Below are positions 1 to 8,971 of a stretch of DNA of 64,000 bases, one piece after another. A model generated the notes under the pieces. The model searched no databases and was not told the DNA's origin. It saw nothing but the letters and a program-made list of their open reading frames with translations. Positions within the stretch are counted from its first letter, which is position 1. Each line of letters starts with the position of its first letter. The DNA lies in the NCBI RefSeq assembly GCF_000341225.1, contig NZ_ANAC01000007.1, positions 248,001-312,000 of the forward strand. The letters are read 5' to 3'. The position numbers and the translations under genes are program-made. Source of the DNA: Nocardiopsis alba DSM 43377. GTDB taxonomy: Bacteria > Actinomycetota > Actinomycetes > Streptosporangiales > Streptosporangiaceae.

Positions 1-4
1 CCTG

Positions 5-1411
5 GTGGGCACGGTCGCCGTCGTGGTTCCGGAGACGGTCACCCTGGGGAGCAACCCGCTGCTCCACCCCTTCTTCGGCCTCCACTACTGGCTCGTCACC
101 CTCGCCGTCACCGCCTTCATGTGGTGGCGCCAGGGCATGGTGATGGTCCCCGAGGGCTGCCAGGCGATCGTCACCCGCTTCGGCAAGATGGAGAACCTCT
201 TCCAGCCGGGTCGGGTCACTCTGCTCAACCCGTGGAAGCGCGTCTCCTACATCGTCAACACCACGCGCGAGTACCCCTTCAACGCCCCCATCCGCTCCGC
301 CCCCACCAAGAGCGGCGTGCAGGCCTCCGTCGACCTGTTCGTGCAGTTCAAGATCGAGAACGCCACGGACTTCGTCTACACCCTGGGCGGCGTGCCCGGT
401 TTCCAGGAGAAGCTCAACAACGCGATCTCCGAGACGACCCGGAGCCTCATCTACGAGCAGGAGGCCTCGGCGATCTACGACATGGTCGGCGAGTCCACCC
501 ACGGTCTCCTGGAGGCCCTCAACCGGCAGTTCAGCGGGATCGTCGTCCTCACCAGCGCGAACATCACCCACGCCGAGCCCTCCAGCCAGGAGTACCGGAT
601 GGACCTGGCCGCCCCGGAGATGGTGCGGGTGGCCAAGGACGCCTACACGTTCGAGTACGAGCTGCAACTGCGCAAGGAACAGAACGAGGGTGACCTGAAC
701 AAGGAGCTCGCCACCCTCAACGAGACCCTGTCGGCGATCCAGGCCGACATCGCCCAGTACCAGGCGCAGATGGACACCGCCCTGGAGCGCGAGACCAACC
801 GGGCCCGTGCCCTGGCACGGCAGCGCTTCGTGGAGGCCGAGTCCGAGGCCAACGCCAACTCGGCGCTCCTCCAGGCCCAGGCCCTGGACATCCGCGCCGT
901 CAGCGCGGCCGAGGCCCCGGAGATCCTCAACTACCGCTTCCGGGAGAACCTCCTGGACAAGCTGGAGGCGGTCGCCGACAGCCTGCCCCAGGTGCTGCGC
1001 ATCGGCTCCGGAGACGCGGCCAGCGTCGACTACCTGCGCATCGCCCAGGAGATCATCGGCCAGGCCGACACCGCCCTGTTCTCCGACGAGGACATGGCCG
1101 CGATCCGCGGTCGCCTCGGCGAGATCCAGGACCGGATCGCCCGGCGTCAGCAGGAGATCGAGGAGATCGTCGAGGGCGACTCCGAGGACGTCCGCGGCCC
1201 GGCCGCGGAGGACCCGGGCCAGGACCTGGTCGAGGAGATCCGCCAGTCGGTGAGCGACGACGCCATCGACGAGCGTCTGTCCGAGGCCGCTCAGGAGGAC
1301 GCCGAGGCCGACGCCTCCGCCCTCCCGTCCCCCGACACCACGCCGCAGAACCCGCAGGACCCGCCGTTGCCCCCGTGGGCGCAGGGCGGCCAGAACCCGG
1401 GAGGTCAGTAG
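5..1411 (+). CDS. SPFH/Band 7 membrane protein 1
   Basis: Membrane-anchored SPFH (stomatin/prohibitin-like) protein, probably a scaffold in membrane microdomains. One hydrophobic segment (about residues 23-41) is followed by an SPFH core starting at VPEGCQAIVTRFGK, then a long charged coiled coil (about 210-300) and an acidic, Pro-rich tail. The GTG at 5 is the first start in the window, but the frame is open to the left edge, so the gene may begin upstream. The stop abuts the ATG of a second SPFH gene, which indicates co-transcription and probable hetero-oligomers. The biological role is unknown. Confidence 0.8.
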   Translation: MGTVAVVVPETVTLGSNPLLHPFFGLHYWLVTLAVTAFMWWRQGMVMVPEGCQAIVTRFGKMENLFQPGRVTLLNPWKRVSYIVNTTREYPFNAPIRSAPTKSGVQASVDLFVQFKIENATDFVYTLGGVPGFQEKLNNAISETTRSLIYEQEASAIYDMVGESTHGLLEALNRQFSGIVVLTSANITHAEPSSQEYRMDLAAPEMVRVAKDAYTFEYELQLRKEQNEGDLNKELATLNETLSAIQADIAQYQAQMDTALERETNRARALARQRFVEAESEANANSALLQAQALDIRAVSAAEAPEILNYRFRENLLDKLEAVADSLPQVLRIGSGDAASVDYLRIAQEIIGQADTALFSDEDMAAIRGRLGEIQDRIARRQQEIEEIVEGDSEDVRGPAAEDPGQDLVEEIRQSVSDDAIDERLSEAAQEDAEADASALPSPDTTPQNPQDPPLPPWAQGGQNPGGQ

Positions 1412-2869
1412 ATGAGCGAGTCCTTCAACCCCGGTAGCGGCTCCAACATCAAGGAGTCCCTCGCCTCGTGGGGCGACCTCGCCGGCCTTCTACGGGGTGG
1501 AGACCAGGGGGCCATCGTCCCCGTCGTCATCCCGCGCGACAACCGGGGCCTGCGCTGGATGATCCTGGTCTGGTTCGGCCTGTTCGCGCTGCTCTCCGCG
1601 CTGGTCATGTCCATCCGCGTCGTGATCGGCGAGGGGCTGGGGGCCTCGTCCCTGTTGGCCGTGCCCACCCTGATCGTCGGTGTCCTCAGCGTGCTGGCCG
1701 CCGTCCTGTGGTGGTGGCGCGGATCGATCGTCGAGATCGAGGAGGGCACCACCGGCATCCTCACCAAGTACGGCGCCTACGCCAGGAGCATCGGCCCGGG
1801 CCGCCACTACCTGTGGCACCCGTGGGCCCGCGTCGACTTCGTGGTCGACACCCGTACGGAGATCCCCTACACGGCGCCGGTCCTGGCCTGCCCCACGCGG
1901 GAGAACGTGCCGCTGAAGTCGATCGAGTTCTTCCTGAAGTTCCGCATCGACGAGCCGTACGCGTTCGTGACCACCATCGGCGCGAGCAACTTCGACCTGG
2001 TGCTGTCCAGCGCGGTGCAGGACGCCATCCGTCAGCGCAGCCGTCAGGTGAACACCGAGTCCGCCTACGACCTGCGCGGATCCAACGTCGAGGACATGCG
2101 CCGCCTGCTCAACGAGCAGCTGCGCAAGTACGGCGTGGTCATCACCGGCTGCAACATCCCCGACGTGCAGCTGCCCAACCAGTACCAGCAGCACCTGGCC
2201 ACCCGGGAACGGGTCGCCAAGGAGCTGGTCGCCTACGAGCAGGAGTGGGAGCTCACCCGCAAGCGTCGTATCGACACCCTGCTCATGGACATCGAGCGCT
2301 CCAAGAAGACCCGTGACGCCAAGATCGTCGAGGTCAACGCCTCCCTCAACAAGGCGCGCAAGGACGTCGCCCAGATGCTGGAGGAGCAGGAGACCGAGGC
2401 CCAGCGGGTGCGGTACGAGATCGAGACGCGCGGCCGGGCCGACCTGGTGGCCGCCGAGAACGAGGCCAAGGCGCAGCAGCGTCTGGCCACCGCCTACCGG
2501 GACAACCGGGCGGTCCTGGAGTACGAGCTGGCCCGCCGTCGCCTGGACGTGGGCGCGGTGCTGGCCGAGCGGGCCCCGCGCCCGGTCGTGGTCCAGACCG
2601 AGGGGGGTACCGGAGACGGTTCGGCGCTGTCCACCCTGCTGACCGCCCAGTTGCTGCCGCAGGTCATGAACGGCGCGAGCGGCTCGCGCGCGTCGCTGTC
2701 CGCGCAGGGGGCCCAGGACGCCCTCGGTTCGGCGCAGGGCGCGGTGGCCGCGGCGGCCGCGCGCCAGCAGCAGATGTCCGAGGAGTACCAGCAGCAGCAG
2801 GACACCGCGATGCGTCAGCAGTTCGAGCGGGGAGAGGGCTACGGGGACCAGGGGCGTCGTCGCCGCTGA
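1412..2869 (+). CDS. SPFH/Band 7 membrane protein 2
   Basis: Second SPFH protein of 485 aa. Two hydrophobic segments (about residues 50-71 and 80-101) precede an SPFH core beginning near residue 104 (IVEIEEGTTGILTKYG). A coiled coil (about 270-370) and a Gln/Ala-rich tail with repeated QQQ follow. The ATG directly follows the TAG of the upstream gene, and GGAGG at 1400-1404 inside that gene serves as its ribosome site, so the two are translationally linked. Pairing suggests a mixed oligomeric ring or scaffold at the membrane. No enzymatic motif is seen. A strong terminator hairpin follows. Confidence 0.82.
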   Translation: MSESFNPGSGSNIKESLASWGDLAGLLRGGDQGAIVPVVIPRDNRGLRWMILVWFGLFALLSALVMSIRVVIGEGLGASSLLAVPTLIVGVLSVLAAVLWWWRGSIVEIEEGTTGILTKYGAYARSIGPGRHYLWHPWARVDFVVDTRTEIPYTAPVLACPTRENVPLKSIEFFLKFRIDEPYAFVTTIGASNFDLVLSSAVQDAIRQRSRQVNTESAYDLRGSNVEDMRRLLNEQLRKYGVVITGCNIPDVQLPNQYQQHLATRERVAKELVAYEQEWELTRKRRIDTLLMDIERSKKTRDAKIVEVNASLNKARKDVAQMLEEQETEAQRVRYEIETRGRADLVAAENEAKAQQRLATAYRDNRAVLEYELARRRLDVGAVLAERAPRPVVVQTEGGTGDGSALSTLLTAQLLPQVMNGASGSRASLSAQGAQDALGSAQGAVAAAAARQQQMSEEYQQQQDTAMRQQFERGEGYGDQGRRRR

Positions 2870-2889
2870 CCGTACCCCCGCGAGGAGAA

Positions 2890-2939
2890 GGGCCCCGCGC
2901 CCGCCGTCCGGATCTCCGGTGTCGGCGGGCACGGGGCCC
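2890..2939. terminator. bidirectional terminator between convergent genes
   Basis: Arms of 17 bases (2890-2906 and 2923-2939, GGGCCCCGCGCCCGCCG against its near-perfect complement) form a GC-rich hairpin between the SPFH gene and the convergent small gene. Confidence 0.8.
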
Positions 2940-2969
2940 TCGTCGTCCCTCGTGCCCTCGCGCGGGTCC

Positions 2970-3158
2970 TCAGCCGGTGGGGGAGAGGGCGGCGTAGCCG
3001 GCGATATCGATGCCGTGGCGGGCCGCGATCTCCACCAGGTCCTCCACCTCGCCCGCCTGGGCGGTGGCCAGATCGTCGTCTCCTATGGCGTGGGCCCGAC
3101 GCAGGGCCGTGATGGAGTCGTGGATACGAACGTGGAGGGTGAGGGCGAACTCGCGCAT
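2970..3158 (-). CDS. small hypothetical protein
   Basis: Encodes 62 aa with no recognised domain, predicted mostly helical and soluble (begins MREFALTLHVRI). The ATG at 3158 is preferred because AGGAG lies seven bases upstream. An in-frame TTG at 3164 would sit on top of that ribosome site. The gene converges on the SPFH operon across a shared terminator. No function can be assigned. Confidence 0.55.
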   Translation of the reverse strand: MREFALTLHVRIHDSITALRRAHAIGDDDLATAQAGEVEDLVEIAARHGIDIAGYAALSPTG

Positions 3159-3310
3159 GGACAATCTCCTCGGGTGAGTGGACCTACCTGGGGGAGAACC
3201 TCGTCGGGGGTCTCCCTGGGGGCTCCACCATCCCTATCGGTCGAGGGTGAGAGTCCGGTTGGATCCGGGCAGTATTGAGCAAAGAACCGGGTAAGAGTCG
3301 GCGCGCGGGG

Positions 3311-3967
3311 TCAGTGGTCGACCCAGACGTACCAGTCTCCGGACACGTGCTCGTAGACCCGCGACCCCTGGCCGGGGACGAAGACCCCGGTGGGGATCTC
3401 CTCGGTGCTGTAGGCCAGCCCCGAGGGCTGGAACAGCCCGGCGCCCTCGACCGTGTAGTGGACGGTCTCCCCGTCATCGGAGACGCTGGTCAGGGGATAG
3501 AGGCCCGTCCACTCCCCGTTGAGGGGGATGGTGGTCGCGGCGCCGGTCTCCTCGCGCAGCTCGATGAGGCTCTCGGAGGACAGGTCGATCCGGGTCCGCA
3601 GCGGGACGTCGGCCACGGCCAGGCCCAGGGCCACCGTGGCGATCAGCGGGGCGCTGATCCAGCGCAGCCAGTAACGGCGGATCATCGGACGGGCGACGGC
3701 GAGGGCGATCCCGAGCCGGAGGGCGCCCATCCCGGCCAGCAGCAGACCGCCGCCGAGACCGATGACGAACGAGGGAAGGTGCCCGGCGGGCACGCTGTCC
3801 TCGAAGAGCAGGACCAGTCCGACCAGCGCGCAGGCGGGAATGTAGAGCCGCCCCGGAGGGCGCGAGGCCCAGTCGATCAGGCGCCGGCCCGGAGTGGGCT
3901 TCTCCGAGATCTCGATCAGCTTGGCCACGGACCCGTCAGGGTGTGTGCCGGGAGCTGAGGCGGACAT
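3311..3967 (-). CDS. hypothetical membrane protein
   Basis: Encodes 218 aa. Hydrophobic stretches at about residues 43-60, 65-95 and 108-122 suggest two to four membrane helices. They are followed by a C-terminal domain of about 90 residues rich in Gly, Thr and aromatics, possibly outside the membrane. GGGGGG lies just upstream of the ATG. No family was recognised. The gene lies 73 bases downstream of another membrane-protein gene on the same strand, so the two may be co-transcribed. Confidence 0.6.
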   Translation of the reverse strand: MSASAPGTHPDGSVAKLIEISEKPTPGRRLIDWASRPPGRLYIPACALVGLVLLFEDSVPAGHLPSFVIGLGGGLLLAGMGALRLGIALAVARPMIRRYWLRWISAPLIATVALGLAVADVPLRTRIDLSSESLIELREETGAATTIPLNGEWTGLYPLTSVSDDGETVHYTVEGAGLFQPSGLAYSTEEIPTGVFVPGQGSRVYEHVSGDWYVWVDH

Positions 3968-4040
3968 GGCGTTCCCCCCACCGAATCCGAGTCGTGGTGA
4001 CGCGGCCGGCGGAACGGCACGAGGCGCGAGGTGGGCCGCG

Positions 4041-4649
4041 TCACAGGCGAGACGGCCGTCGTAGCGCGGCCTGGTCCACAGGATAGAGCAGCGGTGGCGC
4101 GTGTTCGGGGCGACGGGGAGAAATGGCGGGGGAGCCCCTCCCGACGGTCGAGGTCGAGCGACGTCCGCGGCGTCGGACCCCGGTGGCCCCGGTGCCGAGG
4201 ATCAGATGGTCCCAGGACCACCGTCCGCCGCCCACCGCCAAGAGGGCGCATACCGCTGTGACCAGCATGGTCGCCCCCCAGGAGCCGAACAGGGAGAGCG
4301 GTTCGGTCCCGGCGGTGAAGGTGCCGACGAGGGCGGCCAGGGCGAGCAGAGGGCCGGTCAGCCATGTGAGCAGCCCCACTGCGAAGGAGATCGAGAGCGC
4401 CACGAGGAGAGGAGGGACGAGAGGAGAGACGAAGGCGATCGGAGAGAGGCCGGCGTCGATCAGGCGCTCGGCGACCACGTCCTCCCGGCCGCGAAGGGCG
4501 AGGCCGTACTCGGCGAACACCCATCCCACGCCCACCCTGGCCCCGGCGGAGACGACGTCGTACAGGCGGCCGCGCGAGATCCGGGCGAAGGGGCGTCTGC
4601 GGGGGCGCGGCCTGGGCCCGGTCGTGGGCCGGGGCCTGCTCTGCTGCAT
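4041..4649 (-). CDS. DoxX-like membrane protein
   Basis: Encodes about 202 aa. An Arg/Pro-rich N-terminus precedes four probable membrane helices, starting with [15 protein letters not shown], which is laid out like DoxX-family proteins. The C-terminal 40 residues are Arg-rich. The ATG at 4649 is chosen because GGGAGG sits seven bases upstream. ATGs at 4655 and 4676 are in frame but poorly spaced from it. DoxX-family assignment is tentative, and quinone or redox roles known for some relatives cannot be inferred here. Confidence 0.55.
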   Translation of the reverse strand: MQQSRPRPTTGPRPRPRRRPFARISRGRLYDVVSAGARVGVGWVFAEYGLALRGREDVVAERLIDAGLSPIAFVSPLVPPLLVALSISFAVGLLTWLTGPLLALAALVGTFTAGTEPLSLFGSWGATMLVTAVCALLAVGGGRWSWDHLILGTGATGVRRRGRRSTSTVGRGSPAISPRRPEHAPPLLYPVDQAALRRPSRL

Positions 4650-4819
4650 GTCCATTCCTCCCGGGGGACCCGGCATGGCGATGATGACAAGCGCAAACTA
4701 CCTAAAGTGATGAGTCATGACCGAGTGTCATGGTCGGTGGGTCGCGCAAAACCCCGGGGAAACGCCTCGTTCGCCCCCGCCGGGCCGGGAAAGCGACACG
4801 GAAGGTGTTCGGGCCGCCC

Positions 4820-4835
4820 TAGGGTGGGAGCCGTG
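4820..4835 (+). promoter_or_regulatory. leaderless-type promoter of rnhB
   Basis: TAGGGT (4820-4825) is followed by seven bases and then the GTG start at 4833, the spacing expected if transcription starts at the first base of the start codon. GGGAG also lies just upstream, so leadered translation is not excluded. Confidence 0.5.
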
Positions 4836-5531
4836 TCGACGACTTCCCAGAAGAACAGCCCCCCGCCCGCCCCCACCTTCGAGGTGGAGAACGAACTGCG
4901 CGCCGCGGGCGCGCGGGTGGTGGCGGGGATGGACGAGGTGGGGCGCGGGGCCTGGGCCGGACCACTGCTGGTCTGCGCCGCGATCCCCGGAGAGGGCGAG
5001 CCTCCCGCCGGTCTCACCGACTCCAAGCGCCTCACCCCCAAGCGCCGCAGGGAACTGGCCGTCCAGATCGAACCCTGGGTCGCCGCCCACGCCTTCGGCT
5101 GGTCCTCACCCGCCGAGATCGACGAGGTCGGCATGACCGAGGCCCTGCACCGCGCCGCCCGCCGCGCCCTGGAGGCCCTCGACCCCCGCCCCGACGCCGT
5201 CGTCCTGGACGGCCGGCACGACTTCATCGGAGCCCCCTGGAGGGTGAGGACCCAGGTCAAGGGCGACCTGACCTGCGTCAGTGTGGCCGCCGCCGCGATC
5301 CTGGCCAAGGTCCACCGTGACGCCCATATGGCCGAGCTCGCCGAGGACCACCCCGGCTACGGTTTCGAGAAGGCCGCGGGCTACCCCTCGCCCGTCCATC
5401 GGGCGACCCTCGCCGAAGCCGGGCCCACCCCCCACCACAGGATGAGCTGGTCCTACCTGGACGCCCTGCCCCGCTGGCGTCACCTGCGCGTCACCCGTTC
5501 GGTCCCCGCCACCCCGGCCCCGCTCTTCTGA
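4833..5531 (+). CDS. rnhB: ribonuclease HII
   Basis: Encodes 232 aa. RNase HII removes the RNA strand of RNA-DNA hybrids and single ribonucleotides misincorporated in DNA. The family motifs are present: [13 protein letters not shown] carrying the first Asp-Glu pair, [11 protein letters not shown], a central VVLDGRHD, and [14 protein letters not shown] with the late acidic residue. The GTG at 4833 gives a normal family length. Further in-frame sequence upstream has no family similarity and is non-coding. An Arg/Pro-rich tail ends the protein. Confidence 0.92.
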   Translation: MSTTSQKNSPPPAPTFEVENELRAAGARVVAGMDEVGRGAWAGPLLVCAAIPGEGEPPAGLTDSKRLTPKRRRELAVQIEPWVAAHAFGWSSPAEIDEVGMTEALHRAARRALEALDPRPDAVVLDGRHDFIGAPWRVRTQVKGDLTCVSVAAAAILAKVHRDAHMAELAEDHPGYGFEKAAGYPSPVHRATLAEAGPTPHHRMSWSYLDALPRWRHLRVTRSVPATPAPLF

Positions 5532-5585
5532 CCCCGAGGGCGGCCGACGACACGCCGCCCCGCACTGGACATCCTGCCCCGGTTG

Positions 5586-5606
5586 GGGCAAGGCTGTTCC
5601 TTGCCC
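5586..5606 (+). terminator. hairpin after rnhB
   Basis: GGGCAAGG (5586-5593) and CCTTGCCC (5599-5606) form a perfect 8-bp stem with a 5-base loop. It overlaps a smaller GCCCC/GGGGC hairpin (5576-5589), so the two folds exclude each other. Confidence 0.5.
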
Positions 5607-5665
5607 GATACCCTCCGGCCCGCCCCCGGGCCGGTCACGCGACCCCCACGCAGGAAGGGGCATGG

Positions 5666-8131
5666 ATGACGCGCGAGACGAGCTCCACCGCCGCGGCGCG
5701 TTCGGCACCCACCTCGGGGCTGGACCGTCTACGGGCGGTCTACCACCGTGTCCCCCTGGGGCGTCGCCTCGTCGCCGCCCTGGTCCTGCTCACGGTGGTG
5801 GGCGTCGTCTCCCTCATCCTGGGCCTGCCGGTGATGTCGATCCTGTTCGGCGCGCTGCTGCTGCTCATCGCCTTCGGTGCCCTGATGCGCTCCCTCGACG
5901 CGTTCCTCACCGTCGTGGTCTCCGCCGTCTGGTTGATCCTCGCGGTCCCCCTGTTCCAGATCCCGCTGCCCGGACGGCCGGTGGTCCTTCTGGTCCTGCC
6001 GCTGCCTCTGCTGGTGACCCTCGCCGCCTCCCGGGTCCGGGAATTCCCGGTCTGGCACACCGGGCTGCTCTGTCTGACCGCGGGGCTGGTGGCCGGCTTC
6101 TCGGTGGCCCTGTTCGGCATGCTCGTCGAACCCTTCCCCGCCGAGGCCGGGATCGCCGCGCTCTACGTCGCGGCGGGGGCCTGCCTGCTGTGGCGTCTGC
6201 TCGCCTCGGGACAGGTGGTCAAGGAGAGCAGGGAGAACGACCGTAAACGACGTGAGAGCGGGGCCGTGAGCCGCGACGGGACGGCGGCTCCGGTGGGGGG
6301 CGTCCGCAAGGACACCGCCCAGGCGCCGCCTCTGCGCGGTCGGGGCTCCGACGCGCCCCGAAGAGGGGCCCCCGAACGGGACGAGGAAGAGGCCGAACCG
6401 ATCCCCGTCGACCAGGCCCTGGCCGAGCTGGAGGACATGATCGGCCTCGACCCGGTCAAACAGCAGGTACGGGGGCTGGCCGCCTCCATCGAGGCCGCCC
6501 GACTGCGCGCCGACGCCGGCCTCTCCGTCGAACGCCCCCTGCGTCACCTGGTCTTCTCCGGGCCGCCGGGTACCGGCAAGACCAGTGTCGCCCGCACCCT
6601 CGCCACCATCTTCCACTCCTTCGGGCTGTTGCCCACCTCCCGGGTCGTCGAGGCCCAGCGCGCCGACCTGGTCGGCGAGTACCTGGGTGCCACCGCCATC
6701 AAGACCAACGAGCTCATCGACCGCGCGCTCGGCGGGGTCCTGTTCATCGACGAGGCCTACTCCCTGGTCAACGAGGGCGACGGGCAGGCCGACCGGTTCG
6801 GCAACGAGGCCGTCCAGACCCTGCTCAAGCGGGCCGAGGACGATCGCGACGGCCTCGTCATCGTCCTGGCCGGCTACGAGAAGGAGATGGACTCCTTCCT
6901 GGCCTCCAACCCCGGTCTCGCCTCCCGGTTCGCCACCCGCATCAACTTCCCCGGCTACTCGGCCGACGAACTGTTCCGGATCTTCGAGCGACTCGTCTCC
7001 CACAGAGGCGACCTGCTCGACGCCGACGCCGCCCGTACCCTGCGGCTCAGGTTCGACCAGGCCGTTCAACGCCAGGCCGTGGACGAGCTGGGCAACGGAC
7101 GTTTCGCCCGCTCCATGGTGGAGAAGAGCTGCCAGGCCCGGGACGTACGCGTGGTCACCTCCGGGGCCGAGGGCGACGAACCGGTCCGCCGTCCGAGCGC
7201 GGACGACCTCGTCACCGTGCGCGCGGTCGACGTCGAGACCGCCTACACCGAGCTCACCTCGCGCCTGCCCGGCTTCGGCGAGTCGCCGGGGCTGGAGGAG
7301 GCGATGGCCGAACTCGACGGCATGATCGGGCTGGAGCCGGTCAAGGAACAGGTGCGTTCCCTGGTCGCGCAGTTGCGGGTGGCCCGTCTGCGCGAGGAAC
7401 AGGGGCTGCCGCACCAGCCTCCCCTGCGCCACCTGGTCTTCACCGGCCCTCCCGGCACCGGCAAGACCACGGTGGCCCGTGTGCTCGGCCGGGTCTTCGC
7501 GGCCCTGGGCATGCTCGGGCGCGCCGAGGTGGTCGAGGCCCAGCGCGCCGACCTGGTGGGGGAGCACCTGGGGGCCACGGCGGTCAAGACCAACAGGCTC
7601 ATCGACCGGGCCCTGGGCGGCGTACTGTTCGTCGACGAGGCCTACTCCCTGGTCAACCCCGGCTACAGTGGTGGCGACGCCTTCGGGGCCGAGGCCATCC
7701 AGACCCTGCTCAAGCGGGCCGAGGACGATCGGGACCGGCTCGTCGTGGTGTTGGCGGGCTACACCGCCGAGATGGACCGGTTCCTGGCCTCCAACGCGGG
7801 GCTGTCCTCACGGTTCAACGTACGCGTGCGTTTCCCCTCCTACACGCCCTGGGAGCTGTCCGAGATCGCCGACACGGTGGCCGCCCGCAACGGCGACACC
7901 TTCGACGACACCGCGCACGAGGACCTGTCCAGCATCTTCACGCACGTGTGCGAGGCGGGCTGGATCGACGAGCTGGGCAACGGACGTTTCGCCCGCTCCC
8001 TGTACGAGCGCTCCTGTTCCCACCGCGACCTCAGGGTCTCCCAGGAGGTGGGGGAGTCGGCCACCGCCGCCGAGCTGACGGTGATCACCAGCGAGGACGT
8101 GCGCAAGGCCTATTCCGACGCCACCCAGTAG
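5666..8131 (+). CDS. membrane-anchored tandem AAA+ ATPase (CbbX/SpoVK type)
   Basis: Encodes 821 aa. The N-terminal 185 residues carry four to six membrane helices. A charged linker leads to two homologous AAA+ modules. Module 1 has Walker A GPPGTGKT at 299-306 and Walker B GGVLFIDEAYSL. Module 2 has Walker A at 594-601 and Walker B GGVLFVDEAYSL. Both share VEAQRADLVGE, LLKRAEDDRD and a late ELGNGRFARS. This is the CbbX/SpoVK/EccA branch, whose members remodel protein complexes. No ESX or RuBisCO gene is nearby, so the substrate is unknown. GGAAGGGG precedes the ATG at 5666. Confidence 0.85.
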   Translation: MTRETSSTAAARSAPTSGLDRLRAVYHRVPLGRRLVAALVLLTVVGVVSLILGLPVMSILFGALLLLIAFGALMRSLDAFLTVVVSAVWLILAVPLFQIPLPGRPVVLLVLPLPLLVTLAASRVREFPVWHTGLLCLTAGLVAGFSVALFGMLVEPFPAEAGIAALYVAAGACLLWRLLASGQVVKESRENDRKRRESGAVSRDGTAAPVGGVRKDTAQAPPLRGRGSDAPRRGAPERDEEEAEPIPVDQALAELEDMIGLDPVKQQVRGLAASIEAARLRADAGLSVERPLRHLVFSGPPGTGKTSVARTLATIFHSFGLLPTSRVVEAQRADLVGEYLGATAIKTNELIDRALGGVLFIDEAYSLVNEGDGQADRFGNEAVQTLLKRAEDDRDGLVIVLAGYEKEMDSFLASNPGLASRFATRINFPGYSADELFRIFERLVSHRGDLLDADAARTLRLRFDQAVQRQAVDELGNGRFARSMVEKSCQARDVRVVTSGAEGDEPVRRPSADDLVTVRAVDVETAYTELTSRLPGFGESPGLEEAMAELDGMIGLEPVKEQVRSLVAQLRVARLREEQGLPHQPPLRHLVFTGPPGTGKTTVARVLGRVFAALGMLGRAEVVEAQRADLVGEHLGATAVKTNRLIDRALGGVLFVDEAYSLVNPGYSGGDAFGAEAIQTLLKRAEDDRDRLVVVLAGYTAEMDRFLASNAGLSSRFNVRVRFPSYTPWELSEIADTVAARNGDTFDDTAHEDLSSIFTHVCEAGWIDELGNGRFARSLYERSCSHRDLRVSQEVGESATAAELTVITSEDVRKAYSDATQ

Positions 8132-8158
8132 AGGCCGGGAATCCCGACCCGACGATGC

Positions 8159-8174
8159 TACTGTCCGGTACATG
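8159..8174 (+). promoter_or_regulatory. leaderless-type promoter of the nucleotidyltransferase gene
   Basis: TACTGT (8159-8164), seven bases, then ATG at 8172. No ribosome binding site is visible. Confidence 0.55.
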
Positions 8175-8906
8175 ACCGCCTCATCCTCATCCACCGGGTC
8201 CCCCGTCACGCAGGCACTGATCCTCGCCGGCGGACAGGCCACCCGGTTGCGGCCCTACACCGACACCCGCCCCAAGGCGATGGTGGAGGTGGCCGGACGG
8301 CCGATCATCGACTACCAACTGGAGTGGTTGGCCTCGCACGGGGTCGAGCACGTCGTCGTCTCCTGCGGTTACAAGGCCGAGGTCCTGCGCGAGCACCTCC
8401 AAGAGCGCACCGAGGGGCCCGAGATCACCCTGAGGGTGGAGGACGAACCGCTCGGCCGCGGCGGCGCCCTACGATACGCCGCCGAGGGACTGCGCGACAC
8501 CGACGCCCCCTACTTCGCCCTCAACGGCGATGTCCTCACCTGGTTCCCGCTGGACGAGCTCACCGCCCGCCACCGGAACGGGGGTGGTCTGGCCACCCTC
8601 GCCCTCGCCCGCTTCCGCACGACCTGGGGCATCGTCGACGTCGACGACCAGGACCGGATCGAGGGGTTCACCCAGAGCCCCCTGCTCCCGGTCTGGATCA
8701 ACGCGGGCGTCTACCTCTTCGAGGCGGGCATCACCCCGCTCCTGCCGGTCAAGGGCGACCACGAGTCCTCGACCTTCCCCGAACTGGCCGAGGCCGGGCG
8801 GCTGACCGCCTACCGCATCGACGGGTTCTGGCGCGGTGTGGACACCGCCAAGGACGTCAAGGAGGCCGGTTCGGAGATCGAGGCCATGCGGGAGAACGCG
8901 GCCTGA
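8172..8906 (+). CDS. NDP-sugar pyrophosphorylase family nucleotidyltransferase
   Basis: Encodes 244 aa. This family transfers NMP from an NTP to a sugar-1-phosphate. The signature LILAGGQATRLRP (about residues 15-27) and the following RPKAMVEVAGRPI are intact, as is the metal-site region FALNGDVLTWF. The length is that of a lone catalytic domain without the left-handed beta-helix of GlmU or mannose-1-phosphate guanylyltransferases. The sugar substrate cannot be told. The start is supported by a TACTGT hexamer seven bases upstream. Confidence 0.85.
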   Translation: MTASSSSTGSPVTQALILAGGQATRLRPYTDTRPKAMVEVAGRPIIDYQLEWLASHGVEHVVVSCGYKAEVLREHLQERTEGPEITLRVEDEPLGRGGALRYAAEGLRDTDAPYFALNGDVLTWFPLDELTARHRNGGGLATLALARFRTTWGIVDVDDQDRIEGFTQSPLLPVWINAGVYLFEAGITPLLPVKGDHESSTFPELAEAGRLTAYRIDGFWRGVDTAKDVKEAGSEIEAMRENAA

Positions 8907-8931
8907 ACCTTCGAGCGCGTCGGGGCGGGTG

Positions 8932-8971
8932 ATGACGGGGCGCCGGGTCGGTGGGTAGTGTCGCCATCGTG
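8932..8971 (+). promoter_or_regulatory. leaderless-type promoter of the phosphatase gene
   Basis: ATGACG (8932-8937), an 18-base spacer, TAGTGT (8956-8961), seven bases, then GTG at 8969. This is the best-formed promoter of the group, because the -35 resembles TTGACG. Confidence 0.6.

Noticed and set aside
1490-2932. Minus-strand open frame opposite the second SPFH gene
   Set aside because: Leucine/glycine-rich shadow; the plus-strand frame has a recognisable SPFH domain and ribosome site.
4101-4832. N-terminal extension of the rnhB frame
   Set aside because: Arg/Gly-rich and antisense to the DoxX-like gene; RNase HII homologues begin near GTG 4833.
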